In this document: piece after piece, positions 9,718-18,681 of the stretch
Layout: each line of letters opens with the position of its first letter
How positions within the stretch are numbered: the stretch's first letter is position 1
Assembly (NCBI RefSeq): GCF_051388935.1
Contig: NZ_JBPKBI010000009.1
Span: 186,001-250,000 of the forward strand
DNA: 64,000 nt
From: Yinghuangia sp035454725
GTDB lineage: Bacteria; Actinomycetota; Actinomycetes; Streptomycetales; Streptomycetaceae
Direction of reading: 5' to 3'
The notes under the pieces: model-generated
Told to the model about the DNA's origin: nothing
Seen by the model: only the letters and a program-made list of their open reading frames with translations
Database searches by the model: none
Made by a program: the position numbers and the translations under genes

Positions 9718-10394
9718 GCGGGAGCGGTCCGCAGATGCGGGCCCAAGGGCTGCGCGGCACCGTGGCGTTGGTGGGGTTCATCGCGCTGATCGTGATCGCC
9801 GCGATGTTCGGCGGCTGCGGGCTGATCGGTTCACCGGTCGACTCCTCCAACGCGGGCAACGACACGCCCGACACGGCGAGCGCGGGCACGTCGTTCTCCG
9901 CGCCCGCCTCCATGCCGCCTGCGGAACCCCTTCCCCGCGGCACCGCAACGCCGACACTGCCGCTGCCGAGTCTGGACACGGCGTCGCAGAAGGACGCGGG
10001 GCAGGTGTCGCGCGCGGCGCTGACGGTGATGTACACGTACGACACGACGACCGACACCACGACGCAGGACGCTGTGTTGCGTGCGGCGCCCTGGATGACG
10101 GGGAAGTACGCCGCGACGCAGCGCGAGCACCTGAGCCGGTCCGCCCCGGGGCTGCTGTGGGCGACGTGGCGCGAGCACCGGGCGTACACCGAGACGACGT
10201 TGCGGCCGGGGACCGAGGCGGCCCCTTCGGATACGGCGACGTCGGCTTTCCGGCAGTGGCTGGTGACGTACACACCTGTGGGCCGCGACGGTTGGCGTGG
10301 CGATCCGATCACTGAGGTGGCGTACGTCGTCCTGGAGCGGGCGACGGCGTCGGAACCGTGGCGGGTGTCGGACATGCGGGTGAGTCCGTCGTGA
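9714..10394 (+). CDS. Small membrane-anchored protein of the T4SS-like module
   Basis: 226 residues, ATG at 9714 overlapping the previous stop. Seen: a single hydrophobic helix at about residues 16-40 ending FGGCGLIGS (close to, but not, a good lipobox), a Ser/Thr/Pro-rich stalk (40-85), and an extracytoplasmic domain of about 140 residues with Trp-rich segments (LLWATWREHRAY, VGRDGWRGDP). The layout resembles a VirB8/TcpC-like single-pass component, but no sequence motif proves this. Placement between the wall hydrolase and the propeller protein supports a structural role in the same envelope complex. Confidence 0.6.
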   Translation: MSGSGPQMRAQGLRGTVALVGFIALIVIAAMFGGCGLIGSPVDSSNAGNDTPDTASAGTSFSAPASMPPAEPLPRGTATPTLPLPSLDTASQKDAGQVSRAALTVMYTYDTTTDTTTQDAVLRAAPWMTGKYAATQREHLSRSAPGLLWATWREHRAYTETTLRPGTEAAPSDTATSAFRQWLVTYTPVGRDGWRGDPITEVAYVVLERATASEPWRVSDMRVSPS

Positions 10395-10454
10395 GCGGCG
10401 TCGGGGTTGTGACGCCGGATGAACGGCCGGCAGGACGGGGAAGGGGACGGCGGC

Positions 10455-12743
10455 ATGGCCGGCGGAACGCGGGGCCGTGACGGGAACGGCGAGCCGCCGG
10501 CGGAGACCGGCGCGGCGGGTGCGGCGGGTGCGGACGCGCGGTCCGGTGTATGGCCCCAGGGCGGACCGGTGGACGAAATTCCGACCCCGGCTTGGCTGTT
10601 GGATGACGAAGCCGATGGCGGCGACGGGACCGGCAAGGCCGGCGAGGCGGGGCGTGCGGCGGACGCCCCGGCCGACGGCCCGGCATCGGCGGCAGATCGG
10701 GGTGTGACCGGTGGCGGCGCGGTCGCGGACGAGGGCGCACGCGTCCGCGTGGCGCCCGAGGAGCCATCGGCCGGGCCTCCCCCCTGGGCGAGTCCGGCCC
10801 CGGCCGTCCAGCCGCCGCCGGAGCCGACTCGCGTGCCCCCGCAGCCGCCCGTCATCGCGCGCCCCCCGCGCCCGGCCCCGGAGCCGGAACCGTTCCGGGT
10901 GTTGCCGCCGCCCGCGGACGTCGCGCGCCCCCCGTGGACCGCGCCTGCGCACGCGCCGGGATCCGACGCGCCGGGCACGTCGTTCGGCGGAGCGGCGGCG
11001 ACGACCCCGTCGGCCGTCGACGACCTACCGGGTGAACCGCCGTCTGCTACCGGGCTGTTCGGGGTGGCGTCACCGACACCACCGGCCCCGTCGTGCCCTG
11101 GCACCGCGTCGGCCGACGACGCCCTGCCCCCGCCGGTCGGGGAGCCGTGGGGGCAGTTTGCGCCGCCCCCGCCCAGGAGCGGTCCGGAGGTCGGTCGGCA
11201 GGTGCCCCCGATTCCGCCGGAGCCGCCCGCCGGACCGGAACCGCAGACCGCGTTCCGCTGGGACACCGCCGCAGTGCCCGACCCCGACACGGAATCGGAC
11301 CCCGACACGGAACCGGACCCGTTCCCGGCCGCCGCGTACGCCGAGCAGGACGAACCCCGCCTGTCCGTCACCCCGTGGCGGGCAGGCGAGGACGGCGAAA
11401 CCACCGTCCGGGAGAGCCCGGGAAGCGGCCGGTTCGGCGGCAGGCGCGGCGACGAGGATCCGTGGGACGGGCAGTTGCGTCGTCCGCCGCTGTTCCGGCG
11501 CCTCGTCGTCGCGACGGTGGTCTTCGCCGTGTTGGTGGGGGCGTTCATCGTGCTCGCCTTGGTGAACCGCGGCGACGACGACAACGATTCGCCGCCCCCG
11601 ACGGACCCGCCCCGCAGCGCCGCCCGGGGCGGTGAGGCGGTCTTCCCCGCCGCGGCGCCCGAGGGGTGGTCGCGCACCGCCGCGTGGACCGTGCGGGTCA
11701 CCGCACCGGCCGAAGGGGCCGCCCCCATCGCGGCGACCACCGAGGCCGTGGCGGTCGTCACCCCGGAGCGCAAGGTCGCGCTGCTCGACCCCGCGACCGG
11801 TCGTGTCCTCCGCACGTTCGCGCTGCCGCCGGGGGAGTACCGCGGCATCAAGGTCACCGATGTGGACGGCGTCGCGTCCGTGCTCGCGCACTGCGGGGAC
11901 CGCCTCGTGTACGCACCGGCCGACGGCTCGGCGGAACCCACGACGCTGGACGTGCCCGCGTCGGCGACCGTGGTCCATGGGGGACGTTCGCCGCTCGTGG
12001 TCGCCGACCCGCAGGTTTTCGTCATCCGCGACGGCCGCATGAGCGAGGTCCGCATGCCGCCCGGCGCCACGGCGATGGGAGCGGACGGGGAGACCGTGAT
12101 CGCGGTGGACCCGGCCGGGCGGTGGTGGAACGTCCGGCCCGGGCAGGACGCGGTCGAGGTTCGGCCCGTACCGCCGCGTCGGGATGCGGCGGTCGTCCGG
12201 ATGGCTGCGGCGGGCCACAACACGGTCGCGGTGCTGTGGACCGGGCCGAACGACGCCGCGGTCACCGCGGTCCTGCACGACGCGGCGACCGGACAACCGC
12301 AGATCAGCACCGACGTGCCACGCGAACAGATGGAGAAAACCGCATGGGTGTGGGGCGCCGACGGACACGTCGCGGCGCTCGGTGCACTGGTGTTCGATCT
12401 TGACGCTCGGAAAGCTCATGTTCGTTCGGGGTTCGGTCCGGTGATTGGTTGGGGCAACCTCCTGTACGGACACAACACCGACGACCCGCGGACCGCACTG
12501 GCCATCGACGCCACCGACCCGACCCGACCGGCCATCCCCCTCGGCCAAGGTGTGCCCCTCCCGTGGGGCGGGCCCACCGGGGACCTCATCCTCATCCTCG
12601 ACACCAGGGACTCGACCGCACCGACCTTGTACGCACTGAACCCCGAAGGGAGTTCGCCGAGGAAGGATCCGTCACCAGGGACGCCGGGCACGGATGCGAC
12701 CGGACCGCCGGCCGCGACGCCCGCACCCGGCGGGACGCCGTAG
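10455..12743 (+). CDS. Single-pass membrane protein: long Pro-rich cytoplasmic arm, extracytoplasmic beta-propeller-like domain
   Basis: 762 residues from ATG 10455, chosen because AAGGGGA lies just upstream; ATG 10419 in frame is the alternative. Residues 1-340 are disordered, Pro/Ala/Glu rich. One transmembrane helix (about 347-370, LVVATVVFAVLVGAFIVLAL) follows. The outer part (395-740) reads as repeated beta blades with PQQ-like phrases such as KVALLDPATGRVLRTFALPP and LVVADPQVFVIRDGRM. No enzyme motif. Position between the small membrane protein and the TrbL-like protein suggests a scaffold of the secretion-like module. Coding strand GC and codon use match neighbours. Confidence 0.65.
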   Translation: MAGGTRGRDGNGEPPAETGAAGAAGADARSGVWPQGGPVDEIPTPAWLLDDEADGGDGTGKAGEAGRAADAPADGPASAADRGVTGGGAVADEGARVRVAPEEPSAGPPPWASPAPAVQPPPEPTRVPPQPPVIARPPRPAPEPEPFRVLPPPADVARPPWTAPAHAPGSDAPGTSFGGAAATTPSAVDDLPGEPPSATGLFGVASPTPPAPSCPGTASADDALPPPVGEPWGQFAPPPPRSGPEVGRQVPPIPPEPPAGPEPQTAFRWDTAAVPDPDTESDPDTEPDPFPAAAYAEQDEPRLSVTPWRAGEDGETTVRESPGSGRFGGRRGDEDPWDGQLRRPPLFRRLVVATVVFAVLVGAFIVLALVNRGDDDNDSPPPTDPPRSAARGGEAVFPAAAPEGWSRTAAWTVRVTAPAEGAAPIAATTEAVAVVTPERKVALLDPATGRVLRTFALPPGEYRGIKVTDVDGVASVLAHCGDRLVYAPADGSAEPTTLDVPASATVVHGGRSPLVVADPQVFVIRDGRMSEVRMPPGATAMGADGETVIAVDPAGRWWNVRPGQDAVEVRPVPPRRDAAVVRMAAAGHNTVAVLWTGPNDAAVTAVLHDAATGQPQISTDVPREQMEKTAWVWGADGHVAALGALVFDLDARKAHVRSGFGPVIGWGNLLYGHNTDDPRTALAIDATDPTRPAIPLGQGVPLPWGGPTGDLILILDTRDSTAPTLYALNPEGSSPRKDPSPGTPGTDATGPPAATPAPGGTP

Positions 12744-12893
12744 ACACGGCACGCACTGCGCCAACTGCCGTACCGCTGCCCGTTCCTGACGACCACGCAC
12801 CGCCGCTACCGTCCACCGCACCGGCATAGTCGGACTTGTGCCGGGGCACTGCCCGCCACGACCACCAGGCACCACACCCACGCAGGAGTTCGC

Positions 12894-14447
12894 ATGACCG
12901 TAAGTCCGGACGCCCGAATCCTTCGGGCCGTTGTGCCACAGCGGCGCACGGCGGTGAAGGCGGTGGCGCGTCGGGGTGCGTCGGTCCGGGCCCTGCTGGT
13001 GCTGCTGGGCGCGGTCGCGGCACTCGTGCTCGGCTGCGGGCAGGCCTTCGCGTCCCCCGCGGCCGCTCCCGGGGCCGCCAACCCCGCCGCGGAGCCGCTC
13101 AGCCGGGTACGCGCCCCGGCCGCGCCGGGGCCTACTCCTCCGCCCACGACTCCTCCGACATCGCCGACACCGGGCGGCAGCGCGACACCGACTCCGACGC
13201 CTTCGGGGAGCGGTGGCACGGGGGGCGGTTCCTCATGCGACGCGTTGCCCAGCCCGGCCAAGGAGGAATGCCTCTCAGGTGGCGGCACCGGTCCCCTCAA
13301 CTTCGCGACCGACCCCCTCGGCGCCATCGCTCAGGCGACCGCCGAGGCGGCCGTGTGGTTCATCACCAAGCTCGCCGTCGCCATCAACGCCACCACCAGC
13401 GTCGACTTCACCAACCCCGGCTTCATCAAGCAGTACGCGGTGGTCTTCGCGGCGTCCGCGTTCCTCACCCTGATCGTGTGGATGGTCGCCGTCACCAAGC
13501 GGGCGGTGCGCGGGGTGCCCTTGGGCACGGCGCTCGGTGAGGCGGTGGGCTACTTGTGGCTGGCCGTCATGGCGTCGGCGTTCACGCCCGCTGTGCTGCA
13601 CTTGTCCGTGTCCGTCGTGGACTCGATCACCGCGGCGATCGCCAGCGGAACGAAGCAGGACACCGACCAGTTCCTCGCGGGGTTCTCGGAGGGACTGGAC
13701 CCGCAGAGCCTGGGCGGGGGGCCGGTGACGCTGATCTTCGTGTCGATGTTCGCGATCCTCGCCGCGATGATCCTGTGGATCGAACTCCTGGTCCGGGCCG
13801 CGCTGTTGTACGTGGGCGCCATCCTCGGCACGGTGGTCTACGCCGGCATCGTCAACCGCGACCTGTGGGGCCACGTGCGCCGCTGGGCCGGGATGATGGT
13901 CGCGATACTTCTGGCGAAGCCGATCATCGTGATCGTCCTGGGCCTGGCGATGGCGGCGTCCAGCGGTGCCGAATCCGACGACAAGCTCGCCGCGGTGCTG
14001 ACCGGGTTGGCGATCATGTTCCTGGCCATCTTCGCGTCCGTCATGGTCTACCGGTTCATTCCCGCCCTCGGCGACGATGTCGCGTCGCTCCGCGCGGGTC
14101 GCATGGAGATGACGGCCGGCACGAAGTCCGCCCTGACCGGGGGCACCGCGTCGTACGTCAAGGCGGGCATGGGTGTGCACGCCGGCCGTGCGACGAGCGG
14201 CGGTACGGCGACGGCGACTGCGTCGACCGGCGCGCCGTCGTCCGGTTCCTCCGTCGCGGGCGGGGTCACGTCCGGCGTCTCCGCACACGGGCGGGACGCG
14301 CCGTCGTCTTCCGGCGGCGGCCCCGCGCTGCAGTCGCCTCGCTGGCTGGAGGGCAATTCGGGGCCTGCGACATCGTCGGCCCCCAGCATCCCGCACACCG
14401 CCGATCCGCCGGCCCCCCGGACCCCCACGACGCGCCGCCCGGACTGA
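12894..14447 (+). CDS. TrbL/VirB6-like polytopic membrane protein
   Basis: 517 residues; ATG 12894 has a good ribosome site (AGGAG, 7 bases upstream). N-terminal signal/anchor at about 28-50 (ALLVLLGAVAALVLGCG), Pro/Thr-rich stalk to about 110 with two cysteines, then about six hydrophobic spans between 140 and 400, including WIELLVRAALLYVGAILG. The C-terminal 100 residues are Ser/Gly/Thr rich. This pattern matches the TrbL/VirB6 class that forms the inner-membrane channel of type IV secretion systems, seen in actinobacterial conjugation-like loci. The expected partner ATPases (VirB4, VirD4) are not in this window. Confidence 0.75.
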   Translation: MTVSPDARILRAVVPQRRTAVKAVARRGASVRALLVLLGAVAALVLGCGQAFASPAAAPGAANPAAEPLSRVRAPAAPGPTPPPTTPPTSPTPGGSATPTPTPSGSGGTGGGSSCDALPSPAKEECLSGGGTGPLNFATDPLGAIAQATAEAAVWFITKLAVAINATTSVDFTNPGFIKQYAVVFAASAFLTLIVWMVAVTKRAVRGVPLGTALGEAVGYLWLAVMASAFTPAVLHLSVSVVDSITAAIASGTKQDTDQFLAGFSEGLDPQSLGGGPVTLIFVSMFAILAAMILWIELLVRAALLYVGAILGTVVYAGIVNRDLWGHVRRWAGMMVAILLAKPIIVIVLGLAMAASSGAESDDKLAAVLTGLAIMFLAIFASVMVYRFIPALGDDVASLRAGRMEMTAGTKSALTGGTASYVKAGMGVHAGRATSGGTATATASTGAPSSGSSVAGGVTSGVSAHGRDAPSSSGGGPALQSPRWLEGNSGPATSSAPSIPHTADPPAPRTPTTRRPD

Positions 14448-14553
14448 GACTCCGTGCGGGCCGGCTGCCGTGGCGTGGGTTCCATGCCTCAACGTGCGGG
14501 TTCACGGGTAGCAGCGGGGGATCCGTCCGACCGGTCCGTGGGAGGCAGCCGTC

Positions 14554-15210
14554 GTGGAATCCTGGTTCGACCCGCTCCTGAAGTTCGCGGACTCCGCGTG
14601 GTCGTATCTGCTGGTCAGCGTGATGGCTTTCCTCGACGTGCTGGTCCCGATCGTGCCGAGCGAGACGGCCCTCATCACCTGCGGCGTCTTCGCGACGGTG
14701 GACGGAACGCCGAACCTGTTCCTGTTGATCGCGCTGGGCGCCCTCGGGGCGTTCGCGGGGGACAACACGGCGTACGCGATCGGGCGGTGGGCCGAGCCGT
14801 TCGCCACCCGGCGGCTGCTGTCCGGCGAGCGCGGCAGGAAGGCTCGGGCGCAGGCTGAGAGGTGGCTGGCCGACTGGGGCGGGGTGATGATCATCGTCGG
14901 GCGCTTCGTGCCGGGCGGGCGTACGGCGGTCTCGGTGACCGCGGGTCTGGTCCGGTACCCGTGGCCGAAGTTCCGGCGGTTCACCGCGATGGGCGGCCTG
15001 TTGTGGGCCACGTACTCGACCATGCTCGGGTATTGGGGCGGCGCGGCGTTCAAGGAGGAACCCCTCAAGGGCATTCTCGCGGGCCTGATCGCCGCCGGGA
15101 TCATCACGGTGCTGGTCGAGATCGTGCGGCGGGTGGTGTCCGCCCGCCGCAAGAGGAAGCGGGCGCAGGCGCACCGGGAGTCCGAAGACTCCCGGAACCG
15201 GGTGTCCTGA
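14554..15210 (+). CDS. DedA-family membrane protein
   Basis: 218 residues from GTG 14554 with GGGAGG upstream. DedA proteins are inner-membrane transporters of the polyprenyl/phospholipid flippase type (undecaprenyl phosphate recycling has been shown for relatives). Seen: VPSETALITCGVFA near residue 30, the family signature GRFVPGGRTAVSVTAGLVRY at about 125-144, and a Trp/Tyr pair in the following loop, with five or six hydrophobic segments. C terminus is Arg/Lys rich. About 100 bases after the TrbL-like gene; I see no functional link to it. Confidence 0.88.
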   Translation: MESWFDPLLKFADSAWSYLLVSVMAFLDVLVPIVPSETALITCGVFATVDGTPNLFLLIALGALGAFAGDNTAYAIGRWAEPFATRRLLSGERGRKARAQAERWLADWGGVMIIVGRFVPGGRTAVSVTAGLVRYPWPKFRRFTAMGGLLWATYSTMLGYWGGAAFKEEPLKGILAGLIAAGIITVLVEIVRRVVSARRKRKRAQAHRESEDSRNRVS

Positions 15211-15260
15211 CGCTGTGTCAAGATCGGGTCGGTTCCGTTCCGCAGTGACACACGCCGAGG

Positions 15261-17657
15261 ATGTCCGCCGTGCTTGAACTTGCCACCGCCCTGCGCCTCG
15301 CCTGGCCGGATGTGGCCGCCGCCCTGGTGCGGCGGTTCCCCGCCGAGGTCGTGCGGACGCTTGCCGAGTACGCCGAACTTCGCCCCGACACGGTGGCGAG
15401 GATCCTCGCGGACGGCGAGTTCGACGTCGTCGGCTACTTCACCGGGGGGCCGCGCGGGAAGCACGCCACGGACCTGCTGCTCCGGGCCGCGCGCCTGGGC
15501 GATCCGGCGACCGCCGCGGACCTCTACCGGCGGCGGAACGACCTCGATCCCGCCGTTGTCGACGCGGTGCTCGCGAACATCGCCGACCAACTGGACGACG
15601 GCTGGTACGCCGGCGACGGGCTCGTCGAGCAGATGCGCCGCGCACTGCACGCGGACCCGGTCGCCGCCGCGACGTCGCCGTTCGCGGCCCTTGTGTACAC
15701 GGCCGCCGCCGACTCGTGCGCGAAGGTCCCCTTCGCGGTCGCCGTCGACCTGTGCGTCGCGGTGGCCGACCGCGGGACGCCCTCGGATCTGCGTGCCTTG
15801 GCCAAGGAGGATCTCGGCCACCCGGGGTTGGCCGCGATGCTGCTTCAGGCCGCCGACGCGCCGTCGCCGTCGGCCCACCTCGCGGACCGGCGGCCTCCCG
15901 AGGAGTGGATGGACCCGGAGGCGGTACGGGCGTTCGTGCAATTGCGGGTGGCTCGGCGCCTTCCGCCCGTTGATGCTCCGAAGCCGCCGCTGGACTGGGA
16001 GCTGATACGCACGGAGCACGAGCGGGCACCCTTCTCCGACATCGGCCTCGCCTGGCTCACCGGTTGGGACGACTGCCCGGCCGACCTGGTGAAGGCCGCG
16101 TTCCGCGAGGATCCGTCCTCGGTGACCGCGAGCGCGGCGCGCATCACCTCGGACATGCTCGACGACCGGGTGCTCGACCGGTGGCCGCGCGCGTTCGCGC
16201 AGGGTCTGGAGCGCGGGCTCGCGCAGGGGTCGGTGACCACCGACCTTGTCTTCGCGGAGGTGAGGCCGGCTTCCCGCGTGCTTGCCTCGCTGCCGGACAC
16301 GCCGTCCGTCGCGGACGCGCTCGGGGAACTGTTCGCGCCTCTCGGCGACGATCCCGGGAGGTGGCTCACGCTGTACGCCCGGCTGCCCCGTTTCCAGGGG
16401 ACCGCCAGGGAACTCGTCCGCGATGTGTGCGCGGCGAAGCCGACCGAAAGGTGGCCGCGCCCGCTGGACGCGGTGTTCCCCGCGACCGAGCCGGAGAACA
16501 CCCGCGCGGTCTTCCTCCGCCTGGTGTGCGCCATGCCGGACGCTGTGGCGATTGCGCTGGCGCCTTGCCTGGACGTCCGTGCGGCACAGCACCTGCTGGT
16601 CTTCCACACCGTTTCGGACGCCGTGCGGGACGCGGTCGTGGCGGCGCACGGTACGGCGGCCCTGGCCGCGTACGCCGCTTCCTACCGGCTGACCGACGCC
16701 GAAGTGCAGTGGCTGCTGGACCACGACGAACCGGCGGTGGACGCGATGCTGTTCGCCCACGCGCGGCTCGGCGACGACGAGCGGGTGCGCATATTGTCGG
16801 GCGTCCTTCGGGCCGGCGGTCGTCGGCGGGTCGGCGACGAAGTCCTCGACGTGTTGCGGGAGATCAACCTCGGGCATTACCGGGCGCGGGTGACCGCGGG
16901 GCTGTCGGGCGGGGATCCGGGTGTCGCGGAGGTCATCGTGTCGCGGTTGCGGCTCGGCACGGAAGGCGGCCGGCTGCGCCTGCTCACCGCCGTCTGGGAA
17001 CACCACGGACCCGGCGCCGTACGCCCGTTGCTGGACCCCCGGCGGCTGACCGCGCGGACGGTGAAGACCGTGTCCGCGCTGCTCGACGCCCCGGACGGCC
17101 TGGACCGCCTGCGTGCGAGGTTGGCCGCCGAGGACGCCCCGGACAGGGTGGTGGCGTACCTCGCGAAGAAGGCGGCCGACCCCGAGGAACTGCTGCGCCG
17201 CGGCCTGCAGGAGGGCATGCCGTTGCCGTGGCCCGAACTGGCCGAGGCGGCACGGGACGGACGGCTGCCGGCCGGGATGATCGCGCTGCTGGTCCGACAG
17301 CCCGGCTGCCCGCGCGAGTTCGGCCTGGCCGCGGTGGCCGCATACGCGGGGCTCGACGAGCACGGGACGCCGTACGAAGCGGACTGGCGCCAATGGCTTC
17401 TGCGCGAGGGCGTTCTGACGCCGGAGGAGATGCTGCGGCACGTGACGCGGCCGTCGGCGTGGCTCTCGCTGGTGGCGCACGATCCGCGCGTTCCGTGGGA
17501 GGACGTCACCGACGAACCGTGCGCGGAGGCGCGGGCGTTGACCGCCGAGCTGCTGGGCGACGACGTCGAGGCGTGGGCCGTCGCCGTCCGTCTGTTCGCC
17601 GATTTCGCCGGAACCCTGCCCGAGTTGCTGGCCACGGCCCGCTCCGCGGTGGCATGA
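15261..17657 (+). CDS. Large helical-repeat protein of unknown function
   Basis: 798 residues, cytoplasmic, no signal or membrane span, no catalytic motif recognised. The sequence is almost entirely amphipathic helices rich in Leu/Ala/Arg/Asp, like ARM/HEAT-type solenoids; recurring units such as VVGYFTGGPRG and VVAYLAKKAADPEELLRRGL suggest a repeat origin. ATG 15261 is preceded by CGAGG. A TGTGTC/GACACA inverted repeat lies in the 50 bases before it. Stands alone between the DedA gene and the RNA-like locus. I do not recognise the family. Confidence 0.7.
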   Translation: MSAVLELATALRLAWPDVAAALVRRFPAEVVRTLAEYAELRPDTVARILADGEFDVVGYFTGGPRGKHATDLLLRAARLGDPATAADLYRRRNDLDPAVVDAVLANIADQLDDGWYAGDGLVEQMRRALHADPVAAATSPFAALVYTAAADSCAKVPFAVAVDLCVAVADRGTPSDLRALAKEDLGHPGLAAMLLQAADAPSPSAHLADRRPPEEWMDPEAVRAFVQLRVARRLPPVDAPKPPLDWELIRTEHERAPFSDIGLAWLTGWDDCPADLVKAAFREDPSSVTASAARITSDMLDDRVLDRWPRAFAQGLERGLAQGSVTTDLVFAEVRPASRVLASLPDTPSVADALGELFAPLGDDPGRWLTLYARLPRFQGTARELVRDVCAAKPTERWPRPLDAVFPATEPENTRAVFLRLVCAMPDAVAIALAPCLDVRAAQHLLVFHTVSDAVRDAVVAAHGTAALAAYAASYRLTDAEVQWLLDHDEPAVDAMLFAHARLGDDERVRILSGVLRAGGRRRVGDEVLDVLREINLGHYRARVTAGLSGGDPGVAEVIVSRLRLGTEGGRLRLLTAVWEHHGPGAVRPLLDPRRLTARTVKTVSALLDAPDGLDRLRARLAAEDAPDRVVAYLAKKAADPEELLRRGLQEGMPLPWPELAEAARDGRLPAGMIALLVRQPGCPREFGLAAVAAYAGLDEHGTPYEADWRQWLLREGVLTPEEMLRHVTRPSAWLSLVAHDPRVPWEDVTDEPCAEARALTAELLGDDVEAWAVAVRLFADFAGTLPELLATARSAVA

Positions 17658-17712
17658 CCCCTGTGGATGACGGCCGGACGAAAATAGGTAGGTCGGATTG
17701 TCGCCACGCCCC

Positions 17713-17724
17713 TAGGGTTGCGGT
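17713..17724 (+). promoter_or_regulatory. Possible -10 element of a leaderless transcript
   Basis: TAGGGT at 17713-17718 ends six bases before the GTG start at 17725, the spacing expected when transcription begins on the start codon itself, a common arrangement in actinobacteria. No good -35 is visible, so this is tentative. Confidence 0.35.
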
Positions 17725-18456
17725 GTGACGAAGCTGAATCAGATCATCGCGGTGGAGAAGGGCGTCAAGTCCAAGTCGGCGCAGGAACTGACCGCGGCCG
17801 GCCAGGACCTCCAGAAGCCGACCCTGCTGTCCGGCATCTCCCGGACCTACCAGCCCAAGGACGAGGACGGCGAGCAACTGCCGCCCGAGAGCACGCGGGT
17901 GCAGGTCAAGGCCGAGGACGTGCTGCGTACGACCGCGGCGACGCTGACGAGGCTGTTCGACGTGACGGCGACCAAGGACTGGGCCAACTGCGACGCGCGG
18001 GCGGACGTCGTCGTGGCGGGGACGCCGCTGCTGCGCGACGTGCCGGTGACGTATCTCCTGTTCCTGGAGAAACAGTTGGTCGACCTGCACGCGTTCGTGC
18101 GCAAGCTGCCGGTGCTCGACAGCGCCGAGTCGTGGACGCAGGACCCGTCGACGGACGCCTGGCGGACCGAGCCGGTGCGGACCGTGCGGACGAAGAAGGT
18201 GCCGCGCAACCACGTCAAGGCCGAGGCGACCGCCGAGCACCCGGCGCAGGTCGAGATGTACTTCGAGGACGTCGCGGTCGGTTATTGGACGACCGTGAAG
18301 TTCTCGGGCGCGCTGCCGGCCCGGCGCATCAACGAACTCCTCGACCGCATCGAGAAGTTGCAGAACGCGGTGAAGTTCGCGCGGGAAGAGGCCAACAGCG
18401 CCGAGGTGACCGACCGCACCGTGGGCGCCGTGGTGTTCGACTACCTGCTCGGGTAG
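17725..18456 (+). CDS. Conserved 243-aa protein of unknown function heading the tRNA-like RNA locus
   Basis: 243 residues, soluble, mixed alpha/beta, no signal peptide. I recognise it as a conserved actinobacterial hypothetical, opening MTKLNQIIAVEKGVKSKS, but know no function. Seen: Lys/Arg patches (RTVRTKKVPRNHVKAEAT) that could contact nucleic acid, a FDVTATKDWANCDARADVVV segment, and a C-terminal helix rich in Glu/Arg. No Ro60/TROVE, RtcB or nuclease motif. GTG start lacks a ribosome site, and a TAGGGT box just upstream suggests leaderless translation. It is followed on the same strand by two hairpins and two permuted tRNA-like elements before the first terminator-like structure, so the RNAs and the protein probably share a transcript. 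Confidence 0.75.
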   Translation: MTKLNQIIAVEKGVKSKSAQELTAAGQDLQKPTLLSGISRTYQPKDEDGEQLPPESTRVQVKAEDVLRTTAATLTRLFDVTATKDWANCDARADVVVAGTPLLRDVPVTYLLFLEKQLVDLHAFVRKLPVLDSAESWTQDPSTDAWRTEPVRTVRTKKVPRNHVKAEATAEHPAQVEMYFEDVAVGYWTTVKFSGALPARRINELLDRIEKLQNAVKFAREEANSAEVTDRTVGAVVFDYLLG

Positions 18457-18467
18457 TCTCCGAATCT

Positions 18468-18489
18468 CCTTCCGGCGCGGGCCGGAAGG
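18468..18489 (+). repeat. Perfect 9-bp hairpin just after the 243-aa gene
   Basis: CCTTCCGGC (18468-18476) pairs fully with GCCGGAAGG (18481-18489) around a GCGG loop, 11 bases after the stop codon. No U-rich tail, so it may be a processing or mRNA 3'-end stabilising structure rather than a terminator. Confidence 0.7.
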
Positions 18490-18491
18490 AT

Positions 18492-18520
18492 GCCGGCCGC
18501 CCCGATGTGGGCAGGCCGGC
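18492..18520 (+). repeat. Strong 11-bp hairpin before the first tRNA-like element
   Basis: GCCGGCCGCCC (18492-18502) pairs with GGGC-A-GGCCGGC (18509-18520), one bulged A at 18513, hexaloop CGATGT. It separates the coding region and first hairpin from the tRNA-like element starting near 18527. Confidence 0.65.
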
Positions 18521-18526
18521 GCAGAA

Positions 18527-18656
18527 ACTCAATCTGAGACTCGTCGTGAAACGCGGTCCGGTGGGGGTTCGAGTCCCTCCCCCGGCACACTCGCCGGGGT
18601 GGCCCAAGTGGTAGAGGCAGCCGCGGTCAACTTCAACGTCTTGCCGCAGCTTGAGT
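18527..18656 (+). ncRNA. Circularly permuted tRNA-like RNA, copy A (Y RNA/tRNA-mimic candidate)
   Basis: Order on the DNA is 3' half then 5' half of a tRNA. T arm: GGGGG 18563-18567, loop TTCGAGT 18568-18574, CCCTC 18575-18579. Acceptor 3' strand CCCCGGC 18580-18586; six-base linker; acceptor 5' strand GCCGGGG 18593-18599 (7/7 pairs). Then TG, D stem GCC/GGC (602-604 with 616-618) with GG and A14 in the loop. Anticodon-stem equivalent: GCCGC 18620-18624 pairs with GCGGT 18553-18557, leaving a 5-base variable loop. The ends are held by TGAGAC/GTCTTG (18535-18540 with 18638-18643) and ACTCAA/TTGAGT (18527-18532 with 18651-18656). No intact anticodon loop forms. Best matched to the tRNA-like module of YrlA-type Y RNAs; a true permuted tRNA gene is the alternative. 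A standard linear tRNA cannot be drawn. Confidence 0.75.
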
Positions 18657-18681
18657 ATGCGCCACCGGTTCCCGGGTCCAC

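Noticed and set aside
14502..17480. 992-aa minus-strand open frame
   Set aside because: Antisense shadow of the DedA and helical-repeat genes; composition is typical of high-GC opposite frames.
18528..18538. Local hairpin CTCA-ATC-TGAG as the main structure at the start of copy A
   Set aside because: Only four base pairs with a 3-base loop; it competes with the longer ACTCAA/TTGAGT and TGAGAC/GTCTTG helices, so I treat it as a minor alternative.
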